Below are positions 46,319-56,621 of a DNA stretch of 64,000 nt, in pieces. The DNA lies in assembly GCA_947359465.1 (NCBI GenBank), contig OX375878.1, forward strand, positions 86,774,377 to 86,838,376, written 5' to 3'. The notes under the pieces are model-generated. The model worked only from the letters and a program-made list of their open reading frames with translations. It ran no database searches and was not told the origin of the DNA. Position 1 is the stretch's first letter, and each line of letters starts with the position of its first letter. The translations under genes were made by a program, and so were the position numbers. The stretch is from Metellina segmentata (lineage: Eukaryota > Arthropoda > Arachnida > Araneae > Tetragnathidae).

Positions 46319-46585
46319 CTGTTAACATCGCACTGAAGCAACACAACGCGCTATTGGCGGCAGTCCGAAGGGAAAGAACCGAAGACAACACCTCGACATA
46401 TGGAATCACGATCAGATGACGAGGTCAATACCTGAGTCATCACTCTCCAAACTTCCACACCACGCCAACGTGAAGACGTTTGAGGCCACGGCAGATTTAA
46501 GGTGCACCAGCCTACACGATTGTCTTTGATCGGATTCCAACACGCAACTCACCGGTTGCTAATCCGTTACTCTTGAACCGGTCCA
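46319..46585 (-). mobile_element. SINE family B, diverged
   Basis: From 'gttaacatcgcactgaagca' to head 'ctaatccgttactcttgaac'. Several short deletions. No TSD seen. Confidence 0.8.
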
Positions 46586-47685
46586 TAAATTATTCCGGTT
46601 CCACGTCTGTTCACAACGGAAGCATATTTCCCAGCAGCGTAAGAGCGGTTGGGAACCACAGCTCCAGAATTACGCACTTACAAATCTCAAGCAGCTTCTC
46701 TAAATCACGAGCAGAGATCGCACCATTCAAGAGAACGCCCTATATTTATGCCCGCAGCCGCATTTTCACATGGCTAGCGGAAGTTTACGCATTTTTAATC
46801 TCAGGTGCACCACCCCCCACACGACCACCCCGTGAATCGAATCCCCAAGGGAAAAACCCGCAACGCCCACCACGCAAAACGAAACATACGTCTCCGACAA
46901 TGCAACGAAAGAAACTTCTCAAGAGGTCCGCATTCTCCAACGCGCCATTCAAACACCGATATCCTCTTGAAATCCGAAACCTACAGTTTACTTTTGGGGA
47001 CCCCCTTTATCTTTTTTTGCCTACTTCTTGAACCTTACAAAAATCGAAAGGGAAAAAAAAAACCATGGGAACTCTCCTGGAGTCAGGTGCCTCCCCTAGT
47101 CTACGGATTCTATCGGGGACGTGAAAATATATAACCCCACGAGGTTCTTTGATCCTCATAATCATTGACGGGGGGTTGGCAAGGTGAACTGATTTCCACC
47201 CGGGGGTGCTTCACTTGTTGCTTACAATATATTATATCTATACTGCGTGTAAGGGGGCACCTGTGTGGGGGGTTGTCTTCCCTTTGAGATGGTTTTCTCA
47301 TGATTGGGTGGCGAGGACTGTGAACACGGACCTGTGCCAGGGTTTGGGTTTTTCTGTGTGGTTTCTTTCACTGCTTTTCTAAGTGTGGTATTGTGGGTTT
47401 GTACCGACATGGGTTTCAATTGAGATGTGATTTATTAATCGGTGGTTTTGAATGAGCTCTTATTATCCGCGAGGAGCCGTTGTGATTACTTTGTGGAAAT
47501 GTATACAGCATGAAGGAATCAGTGGATTGCGGGATAGTTGCTTGGCTGTGAATGTGATAGAAGGGGACATCTCGCAGAATAGGGATGGTTCGGGAATTGG
47601 TACTTTGTTCTGAAACTGATGATTCGTGTTGAATTTGCGAGGAGCTGATTTATCTTCACTCTCTCAGTGCTTACAAATATCTACG
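46586..47685. other. Unique, GC-richer DNA
   Basis: Contains the longest plus ORF of the window (152 codons, 46573-47031), basic and proline-rich. It starts inside the SINE B head and shows no domain, so it is probably not a gene. Pyrimidine- and purine-rich tracts around 47040-47330. Confidence 0.4.
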
Positions 47686-47836
47686 CAACTTCATTTAAGA
47701 AATTGGTAATTGGTAATTATTAGTTACCGTACTAGAGCAACACAACGGGCTATTGACGACGGTCCGGGATCAATCCCTTAACGGAAAGATTCGAGGACAA
47801 CACCTCGCAATTTTGAACCACCAACTTCATTTAAGA
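47686..47836 (-). mobile_element. 5'-truncated SINE A with 15-bp TSD
   Basis: The element is 47701-47821. The TSD caacttcatttaaga is perfect at 47686-47700 and 47822-47836. Confidence 0.92.
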
Positions 47837-47907
47837 TCAGAGAATGAAAGTGAATCTCAGTTAATATTCCAGTTTCATATTAGAGTTCACAAAAAATTGG
47901 GATAGGT

Positions 47908-48170
47908 TGTTTATTATAGTCGCATTGAAACTACAAAGCGGGCTATTGGTGACGTTCCGGGATTAATTCTGAAAGGAAAGATCTGAGAGCAACACCTCGT
48001 TATTTCGAAACCATGGTCAGATGACGAGGTCAATACCTGTGCTGGCACCCAACTCTCCAAACTTCCACACTACGCGAACGGGAGTATGGATCTGAGGCTA
48101 CGACTGATTTGATGTGTACCAGTCCCCTTGTACACGACAGGCTTTGGTTGGACCGAGTTTCAAACTCGCA
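47908..48170 (-). mobile_element. SINE family B, diverged
   Basis: The shared body is recognisable from 'tagtcgcattgaaactacaa' to the head B box 'gagtttcaaactcg'. Distal head lost. Confidence 0.78.
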
Positions 48171-48221
48171 ATCTGTCTAAATCTGTTTAATCTGTCGCAA
48201 AATTTTTGTAAATTTTGTAAT

Positions 48222-48378
48222 AATTCTGTCGTGCTCTCAAATACCCTCATGTTGGAACGGTGTGACCTCGTCATTTGACCATGATTCAAAATTAAGAGAC
48301 GCTGTTCTTGGATTTTTTCCGTCGGGATTGATCCCGCACCTTCGCCAATCTGTCACTCTAGTGCGACGTTAATCGCCT
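48222..48378 (+). mobile_element. SINE family B fragment, opposite orientation
   Basis: Plus-strand body from 'ctgtcgtgctctcaaatacc' to 'agtgcgacgttaatcgccta', with an internal deletion. It faces the copy at 47908-48170 tail to head. Confidence 0.75.
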
Positions 48379-49143
48379 ACTCAATTACATGTTGTTTTTT
48401 TTTTCATATTGCCTATCAAACTACTCAGGTGGATAGATAGCATTTGAATTCTATTAAACGATCTGTACAATATAACTAATAACACACACATATATTTATA
48501 CAATTTTACTGTGCAATAACGATGAAGAAAATTCCATTTCACATTTCGACATATATTTAATTCCTTAATATCTGTCTGAAGTAACTGAGAAAACGCTATA
48601 GCTATAAGTGTGTGTTCCAGTGTTATTAAACGGTAATAGTCCTAAGGTAGACTGGACAGACCAAACCTTCTTGGCACACATAAAAAAATCAATCAATCAA
48701 ACCCAAGGTAGACACTGTCTACCTTGGGTACTGTACGATTGAAATCAAATGGACTGATAATTTAAATGCTGAACCCATCACCTTATGCTCATCGCGTGAT
48801 TACAGTTCGCTAGTCAAACAATGTCTATGAATAATGTATTTAACCGGGCAAATAAGGCTGTTGTGTAATAGGAATCGTATTCGTAATAGGAGCCGCTCAT
48901 TCCCAGACATCTAACATAGATAATTCTACATTGAATGGTTGTCTAAAGATTCAAAAAAAAAAAAAAAAAAAGCGATTCCACTGTGTTTATTGTCCATTTC
49001 AGAATACCTCAAGGGGGGATACAGTTGATTTAAAAAAATGTAAGACTTCGTCGAATTATGTATGCTGGTAAACAGAGCTGATGTTTATAAAAACTTTCAG
49101 AATTATAAATGCCTTTAAATTATACCGCTTTGGATATCTGAAG
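48379..49143. other. Unique AT-rich DNA
   Basis: Contains a local repeat of 'caaggtagacactgtctaccttg' type (palindromic, about 48700-48728) and an A-run at 48954-48972. No gene. Confidence 0.45.
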
Positions 49144-49896
49144 TAGGGATGCGACATCAATGTCGATATTTTTTTTAAAACATCGATGTATTGGGGTCGA
49201 TGTTTTTGTAACATCGATGTTTATACTTGTCGATGTTTTTACGTCGTCGATGTTTTTACGTCGTCGATGTTTTATTTTTAAATAAAAAAAGTTCCGTTAT
49301 AAAAAATTTTTAAATAACCAAGTAGCATAATTTTCATAATCAGCAAATCGAACATACTTTTAGATCAAAGTGACCAAGGGTGAAGGGTCTGAAACGTAGG
49401 GATACGACATCGATGTCGACGTTCTCATAACATTGATGTTTTATTAAAAACATCGAATTATAAGAAACGGGGAAAAAAGTTTAAATGCACTGAATTTTAA
49501 AAGCATCGATTGTTTGGGGGCAATGCATTATCAACATCGATGCTTTAATTTTGAACATCGATATTTTGCTGTCGATGTCGCATCACTAGGTGCTAAACCA
49601 GTTTTAAGAAATGGGGGTGAGGGGGAGGGGGAGTTTGAATTCACTGAATTTTAAAAACATCGATAGTTTGGGGGTGATGCATTATCAACATCGATGTTTT
49701 GCTGTCGATGTTGCATCCTTAGTTGCTAAACTAGTTTTTAAGAAATAGGGGTAAAGCTTAAATACACTGAATTTTAAAATATAGATGTTTAAAAGCATCG
49801 ACGTTTTTGGGGTGATGTATTATCAACATCGATGTTTTGAATTTGAACATCGATGTTTCAAAACATCGATGTTTTGCTGTCGATGTCGTAACCCTA
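49144..49896. mobile_element. Non-autonomous hAT-like element rich in CATCGATGT motifs, second copy
   Basis: Ends TAGGGATGCGAC and GTCGTAACCCTA, with 8-bp flanks atctgaag (49136-49143) and atctggag (49897-49904) differing at one base. The interior has about 20 CATCGATG-like motifs and two to three internal repeats of roughly 135 bp ('actgaattttaaaaacatcg ... gatgcattatcaacatcgat'). It differs greatly in the middle from the copy at 13479. Confidence 0.82.
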
Positions 49897-49904
49897 ATCT
49901 GGAG

Positions 49905-50224
49905 TAGACTAGATGTGGAAGACACTGAAAATTCTACATGAGCCGGTATGTTTCAGGTTGGCATGCTTGATAAATGACAGACGACGCGACGTTCAGAAAT
50001 TTAAATTTTTTCCCAATCACCCAAAACCATCAAGAACAATAAGTTGACGATTCAGCCTTTTCAATTCAATCCAACCCTTCCAATCTTCCTGGTATTTATT
50101 ATAGAGATGAGAGTAGTATTTATGGACAGAGAATGTAGTCTCTTAACTTTCTGAAGGCCACACGCGCACGTACCTGTTCTCTAACATGCAGTCTTCTAAC
50201 GTGACTTTTGAACTTTTTTTTGAG
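49905..50224. other. Unique DNA
   Basis: Nothing recognised. Confidence 0.4.
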
Positions 50225-50525
50225 GGGCCACGGTAATCCAGTTGGTAGAGTCGAGGGTTCGCAGCCGGAGGGTTTAGAGTTCGAAACTCGATCCAATCAA
50301 AGACAGTCGTGTAATTGGGGGGCACGTTAAGTTTGTCGTGTCCTCAAATGTCCTCACGTTGGCGTGGTGTGGAAGTTTGGACAGATGGGGTACCAGCTCA
50401 GGTGTTGACCTCGTCATTCGACCGTGGTTCAAAATTACGGAGTGTTGTGCTCGGATTTTTTCCTAGGGGAGTGATCCAGGATCGTCGTCAATAGCCCGTC
50501 GTGTTGCTCCAGTGCGATATAAATT
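50225..50525 (+). mobile_element. SINE family B, full length
   Basis: Head 'ggccacggtaatccagttgg', A-box-like 'ggtagagtcgag', B-box region 'gagttcgaaactcg' with a small insertion, then the full body to 'gtgcgatataaatt'. No clear TSD. Confidence 0.85.
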
Positions 50526-50657
50526 CAGCATAAGAAACCCGTCTCGAGTCGTTCAATGGGTTTGTCCACTGTGCTATAAACTTCCGAGTTGCAGGCTGCT
50601 CAGGTTCAATTAATTTCTGCGTGTTTCTCGTTCAATAAAGCTTCCTTGTGTGTTTTT

Positions 50658-51012
50658 ACATTTACATGACGCCGACCAACCGGTATAGTGGTTAATGTGT
50701 TAGCCTCTAGATCGGAAGGTTCCTGGTTCAAATCCGGGTCCGGGCATGGATGTTTGTAAGCGTATGGTGTATAGGCGGCTGGTGCACCTTAAATCTGTCG
50801 TGGACGAAAGTCCTCACGTTGGGTTGGCGTGGAAGTTTGGACAGTGGGGTGCCAGCTCAGGTGTTGCTTCGTCATCTGACCGTGGTTCAAAATTACGAGG
50901 TGTTGTCCTCGGATCTTTCCCTTAAGGGACTGATCCCGTACTGTCGTCAATAGCCCGTTGTGTTGCTCTAGTACGACGTTAACTAAAAATTACCAATTAC
51001 CATTTACCTGAC
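50658..51012 (+). mobile_element. SINE family A, full length, with ~12-bp TSD
   Basis: The element is about 50671-51000. The flanks catttacatgac (50659-50670) and catttacctgac (51001-51012) differ at one base. Close to the young A consensus. Confidence 0.9.
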
Positions 51013-51180
51013 ATGGTTTGGCCAAAAAAAATTTCTGACCATATGCGGTCATAACAGGTCCTCCCCAACCTGTTTTCTTGACCAATGGAATCTTTGCTTG
51101 GACCATTTCTACCAATCGATGTGTTTACTAATTCATGATGTGTATTTTGGGATGAAAGCAGTATTACAATACTTGTAAAT

Positions 51181-51340
51181 CCTGTGACGTTCAGCATCTG
51201 ACCGTGGTACAAAGTTACGTGGTGATGTCCTCGGATATTTCCCTTCGTGGATTTATCCCGGACCGTCGTCAATACCCCGTTGTGTTCCTCCAGTACGATG
51301 TTAATTACAGAAAGTTACCAAAGTTTACCTGTGACGTTCA
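51181..51340 (+). mobile_element. 5'-truncated SINE with 13-bp TSD
   Basis: The element is 51194-51327. The TSD cctgtgacgttca is perfect at 51181-51193 and 51328-51340. The spelling 'ttacgtggtgatgtcctcgg' is more B-like. Confidence 0.9.
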
Positions 51341-51739
51341 AAGGGTTAAAGCCGACCAACCGGTATAGTGGTTAAGGTGTTAGCCTCTAGATCGGAAGGT
51401 TCCTGGTTCGAATCCGGGTTCGAGCATGGATGTTTGTAAGCGTATGGTGTATAGGCGGCTGGTGCACCTTAAATCTGTCGTGGCCGAAAGTCCTCACGTT
51501 GGGTTGGCGTGGAAGTTTGGAGAGTGGGGTGCCAGCTCAGGTGTTGCTTCGTCATCTGACCGTGGTTCAAAATTACGAGGTGTTGTCCTCGGATCTTTCC
51601 ATTAAGGGACTGATCCCGGACCGTCGTCAATAGCCCGTTGTGTTGCTCTAGTACGACGTTAACTAAAATTACCATCGTTGTGTTGCTCTAGTACGACGTT
51701 AACTAAAATTACCATTACCATTACCATCAAAGTTTTAAA
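51338..51739 (+). mobile_element. SINE family A with a duplicated 3' end
   Basis: The element is 51351-51726. The last ~40 bp ('cgttgtgttgctctagtacg' to 'aaaattaccat') occurs twice in tandem before the tail. The flanks tcaaagggttaaa (51338-51350) and tcaaagttttaaa (51727-51739) fit an imperfect TSD that overlaps the TSD of the preceding SINE. Confidence 0.87.
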
Positions 51740-51764
51740 ACAATAAATCACCATATAGCCATGT

Positions 51765-52068
51765 AAGTAAATATTTTAACTAAAGTCCTACTGGAGCACA
51801 CACTACTGGCTTTTGGTGACGTTCCGAGACCAAACCCCAGTGGAAAGATCCGAAGACAATACCACGTAATTTTGAACCATGGTTAGATGACGAGGCAACA
51901 CCTGAGCTGGCACCTTACTCTCTAAACTTCCACACCACGTCAATGTGAGGACTATCGAGGACACGACAAATTTAACGTGCAACTGCCGCCGTAAACACGA
52001 CGGTATTTGGTTGGATTCGTACTCTCCGGTTGTTAATCCGTTACTCTTGTAACCGGTTACCTAGGCTT
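51765..52068 (-). mobile_element. SINE family B, full length, old
   Basis: From 'ttttaactaaagtcctactg' to head end 'accggttacctaggc', minus strand, many substitutions. Confidence 0.82.
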
Positions 52069-52137
52069 TCCATACAACTATGAATAGTCACATTCTTAAT
52101 ACAGCAAACATTACCGTATTTTGTTTGAATAAATAGC

Positions 52138-52212
52138 TGAATTCATTGGAGGTAGGTAGCTATTTAATTAACGTCTCACTACAGTAACACAGCGGGCTAT
52201 TGAATTCATTGG
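52138..52212 (-). mobile_element. Extremely 5'-truncated SINE B (51 bp) with 12-bp TSD
   Basis: The element is 52150-52200. The TSD tgaattcattgg is at 52138-52149 and 52201-52212. Confidence 0.87.
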
Positions 52213-52424
52213 TGAAGATGGGGATATAGTGCACATTTTTTGTTATATCATAACGGCAATTTTTGTCTCCGGCATTGAGAATTCACATCTAGGGGATATA
52301 TATTGGAATGATTAACGGGTGACAGATAGCCTTTTCTGGATCCTGAAATAAAAACTAACACCATAATATCTTATTTCTGTACTCCCTTATTAGAGATGCT
52401 TTTTGTTCCATTTTTAGTAATGGT

Positions 52425-52813
52425 AATGGTAATTTGTAATTAACATCATACTAGAGCAACAGAAAGGGCTATTGACGACGGTCCGGGTTCAATACCCAAA
52501 GGGAAAGATTCGAGGATAACATCATGTAAATTTGAACCGCATCAGATGACGAGGCAACACCTGAGCTGGCACCCCACTCTCTAAATTTGAACACCAACCC
52601 AACGGGAGGACTTTCGGCCACGACAGATTTAAGGTGTACCAGCCGCCTCTACATCATACGCTTACAAATACCCATACACCGACCCGGATTTGAACCAGGA
52701 ACCTTCCGATCTAGAGGCTAACACCTTAACCTCCAGACCGGTTGGATGTTTGTAAGCGTATGGTGTATAGGCGGCTGGTGCACCTTAAATCTGTCGTGGA
52801 CGAAAGTCCTCAC
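52425..52813 (-). mobile_element. SINE family A followed by an inverted SINE A piece
   Basis: 52425-52745 is a complete, older minus-strand SINE A ending at the head 'ccggttgg'. It is joined without a gap to a plus-strand internal piece (52746-52813, 'atgtttgtaagcgtatggtg' to 'gaaagtcctcac'). The plus piece is closer to the young A copies and shares 'tgtataggcggctg' and 'cgtggacgaaag' with the copy at 50671. No TSD enclosing the plus piece was confirmed. Confidence 0.82.
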
Positions 52814-52886
52814 GGAACATTTATAGAAGTAGAAATAGGAAATCAGTAGAATTGATTCAGGATTTCTACCTACTTATAAAAATTAA

Positions 52887-52989
52887 ATACCGTCTATGGC
52901 CATTTCGATGGAGAAAGACGTCATAGAAATCTCTTCTGTACCTGATGATGGTGGACGGCTTTCTCCACCGAAATAGCCATAGACGGTAT
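52887..52989. repeat. 103-bp hairpin element with 31-bp arms
   Basis: The arm at 52887-52917 ('ataccgtctatggccatttc...') is the near-perfect inverse of 52959-52989, with a ~41-bp loop. It may be a tiny foldback MITE or the terminus pair of a deleted transposon. Flanking TA bases are present but uninformative. Confidence 0.8.
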
Positions 52990-53202
52990 ATTCGAAGAAA
53001 ATTTTTATTTGTCGCTGTTTTGAAGTTTTGCATATTTAACTACCAACCCGACTGTTTCCCTTTGTTTACCTACTGTAACGAGTGACAAATCTTGAATTGA
53101 ATCGTCTTCGAAGCTCGCATGTCTTAATTGGTGAATTTGAATACTTGTAAGCAACCATAACAATTATCTAGCTCTATAAAAGAAACATATGAGTAGTTGA
53201 GT

Positions 53203-53508
53203 AACTGAATTAACGTTTCACTGGAGAAAAACAATCGGCTATTGGATTCAGGATCTATCTCGAAGAGAGAGCTCCAAGGATAACACCTCATAATTTTGAC
53301 CAACGGTCAGATGACGAGGTCAACACCTGAGCTGGGGCCTTACTCTCTAAACTTCCACACCACGACAGCGTGAGGACATTTGAGACCACGACAGATTTAG
53401 CGTCTATCAGTCCCACCTACACGATGGTCTTTGGTTGGGTCGAGTTTCGAACTCAAAACCCTCCAGTTGCTATTAAACTAGTCTACCAACCGGGTAACCA
53501 CGGTCCCA
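53203..53508 (-). mobile_element. SINE family B, full length
   Basis: From 'ctgaattaacgtttcactgg' to the head end 'accgggtaaccacggtccc'. A gap removes part of the 3' body. Confidence 0.82.
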
Positions 53509-54659
53509 CGAAACTTATGAAGGCAAAAAATAAAACCTTTACCTCCAACTAGTTCTTAATATGAAAATAGACACTCTTCAAAAGCGATATTTGTATGCAA
53601 TGGAAATTATATTAGTCGTATATCATTCATTATATCAGGTGCGTGTACAAAAACTGAGGCACGAGCGCGCGGGCACCCAACAACTAAACTCTTGGCCTTC
53701 GCTAAGGAACTGCCTCTGTTCTCTTACAGGCTCCTGACAGCAAGCTTGTCTTGCGTATTCTCCTTACTTGTCATACTTTTTTCTTGCAGATATTTAAAAA
53801 AAAAATTTGGAAAATACACATTAACATTTGCATAATTAGTTAACCTTCTCAATACATGGACTACCGAATCGACACCACACATTGGTGACTTGGGCTTGAT
53901 TTGAACACGCATTTTTCTGATCTGTAGCATTCATGTCTCACTGATATGCATGTCCGTTTTCCGAAAAAGAAGCAAAGGTACGGGTTCGCGTGACATTTAA
54001 GCGAAAAGCCTTTTCAAAAGTGCAATGCCTTCCAATTAGGTAAAAACTCATTTATAAAAGAATGTGTGAGAACGATATGAAAATACATTTTTCAGCTGTC
54101 CCGAAACAAAGGACCGTTAATGTTTATTAATACGGAGCTCTCTCCTCAAAGGTCTTATCAGCACTGGCTGACAAAAAAAAAATCTCCGGCGATAATTATT
54201 TATTTTTCTGATTCAATCAATCTCTTCTGAGAGCAAGGCTAAAAAGAACAAAAAGAGGTTTGCTTTATTTATCTAATCTCTCCCAGCACTCGCTAAATGA
54301 GGGTTTTCCTAATTGGGTTTCATTGGTCGCCTAAGACAATCCCCTTTTCTTCGTGGTCTTTTGTTGAAGGTATCTATTTCCCAGTAATGGAATCTTTGAC
54401 TGGGTTTCTTTCCGACCAAAGAATTCTGTTCACCTTCAGAAGTGATCCGTAATGCGATATCCTTCGGAAGGAATGATTCGAATCCGCTCCGCTTAAGCCC
54501 TTTGCGATTCAATTCGATAAGTACTTCCCAGACGTTGTAAGCGTAGATGCAACTCTCTAAGGAATATCTGCAAACATTTGAGTAGTCTGTGTTTGTCGTA
54601 GCATTACATACGTAGCATTCCAGCACACTTTTTGCACTTTCAAAACTCCAGCATGTCGT
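53509..54659. other. Unique DNA
   Basis: A 105-codon minus ORF (54309-54626) with no recognisable domain. No repeat seen. Confidence 0.4.
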
Positions 54660-54813
54660 TAGTTTTGGGAGCTCTAATTTTATTTCATATTATTCTGTTG
54701 TATTTTTTTTAAACTATTGCGTTTATTCTTAAAATTTTATTTTGATAACCTATTAATAGTTTTGGGAGCTCTAATTTTATTTCATATTATTCTGTTGTAT
54801 TTTTTTTAAACTA
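54660..54813. repeat. ~98-bp tandem duplication next to a Helitron
   Basis: 'agttttgggagctctaattt' recurs about 98 bp later, and the second copy runs up to the Helitron insertion point. The first copy continues uninterrupted through the same point ('aaactattgcgtttattc'). Confidence 0.88.
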
Positions 54814-56211
54814 CTAGGGGGCTCCGCCCCCTGCTCGCTTACGCTCACCAACTCCCGGGGATTGCTACGCAATCCCATTTGGTTTGCTTCGCAAACCAAC
54901 ACTCCTTTTACATATGGCATTTGGTTTGCTTCGCAAACCAACATTCCTTTCGCAGAGTGAAACTATCTGAATAATTTGTATTATCCTGATTTCCCTTTAC
55001 GGTCCATCACGTCACAGCGACATCACGTTACAGTCCATCACATCACGCTCACCGACCCCCGTGGGTTGCTACGCAATCCCGTTTGGTTTGCTTCGCAAAC
55101 CAATACCTCTTACGCAAGTGATTTCACTCTTTTTTGCTTTAACACTTAATGCACCCTAAACTAATAGCCGCATCAGTAAAAAATCTTCTGCATCTTGTTC
55201 CCTGTACAATTTTAAGTAAACCCTGTTAATCTCCAAACTTTACGATGTGCACTTTGTACTTTCTCGGTAAAACGTCTGAGAACAGAGGGAAAAAAGCGAG
55301 CCTTTTTCCTCGCCAAATAAAAAGAAATCGTTTTTATGGCAATTGTTGCTACGATAAATTTGATATCTGGCAAACCCGATAGTCAAAAATACAACCCTCC
55401 GCGAATACAATGCTCCGCGAATTTGCTAAGCGAAATAAAAAATACGAAATTTGTGTCACCAACTTTTGATTGCATCGAATTTATTTATGACCCAATTTTA
55501 AAAATAATGGTACCGTAAGAAAGAGTACAGTCTGAGGTATACAGCGCTATTTTCAAAATAAAAAACTAATAGTAATACGATATAGATATGACAGTTTTAG
55601 TTAACGGTAGTAACAAAAAGTAGCGAAAATATTCGAAGATTCCGAATTTTGTATGACCAACTTTTGATCGCATCCAATTTAATTATTAACCGATATCAAA
55701 AATAATAGTACCGTAAGAAAGAGTACATTCTGAGGTATACTGCTATATTTTAAAAATTAAAAAATAATAGTAATAAAATATAGATACGGCAGTTTTAAAA
55801 AAAAGTAACAAAAATGTCCTGATTTTTCCCGAATTTCAAAAAAATATTATCAAGAACCAAATTGAAATTTAAAAAAAAATTCGACGAGCTGCAAAAATTT
55901 ACGTTGAGAGGTACTCTTTAAAAAAAACTCACGGCTGAAGACTGAAAATTTGTATGCGTTTTGCTCACTCGCGGAAGAAATTTCGCTTCTTCAATTTTAA
56001 CACTTAATAAACCCTAAACTAATAGCCGCATCGGAAAAAAATCTTAATAATTGTCCAGGGAATACGATGAAGAACAAACCATGTCAATTTTGTTTTTTTC
56101 CGATCAGTACTTTCTCGGGAAACCGTCTAAGAATCGAGCTAAATAGCACAGTTTTCAATTCTTCGGCGGCGGCGGCGGCGGCGGCGGTAACATTTTTTTA
56201 ATATAGAGAGA
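54814..56211 (-). mobile_element. Non-autonomous Helitron (type H2), 1398 bp
   Basis: On the minus strand it starts TCTCTCTATATTAAAAAAAT and ends with a GC-rich hairpin and CTAG. The flanks are A (54813) and T (56212). The CTAG end carries repeated palindromes (GGTTTGC-ttc-GCAAACC four times or so, GGATTGC-ta-CGCAATCC). Inside, a ~215-bp segment is tandemly duplicated (about 55440-55800). A short relative is at 1218-1533. No Rep/helicase. Confidence 0.92.
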
Positions 56212-56621
56212 TTGCGTTTATTCTTAAAAATTTATTTTGGTAACCTATTAATAGTTTTGAATAAATAATTGTGCAAATTATTAACCAAAATTTATTTTTA
56301 ACTTTTATATTTCATCTTAATCTATTTTGATAACTTCTGTGCTCATATGTTAAAATGTTATGTCACTTTTTTTAATTTTTCGTGACAGCAATTTTAAGAT
56401 TTAAGATTCAACATATGGTTCTGTGGTTTTTGACTTGTTACAATTTTCCACCTTTGTTTTCTCATAAACTGAAAGAGAGACTTACGACATTTTGACACCT
56501 GCCATTTACAAACAAGACTCCAGGATGAGACATACTCAATTTTTTAGGAAAAGTGACCTATAACATTTTGCCGTCTGAGCAATGATTTAATAGGAATTTT
56601 GTATCAATAATTGTGCATATT
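56212..56621. other. AT-rich DNA
   Basis: Continues the host sequence split by the Helitron. A stretch near 56260-56330 resembles 56600-56670, the outer edge of the following hairpin. No gene. Confidence 0.45.

Noticed and set aside
46573..47031. Longest plus ORF (152 codons)
   Set aside because: Starts in a SINE B head, has no recognisable domain, and its basic, proline-rich composition follows local base composition.
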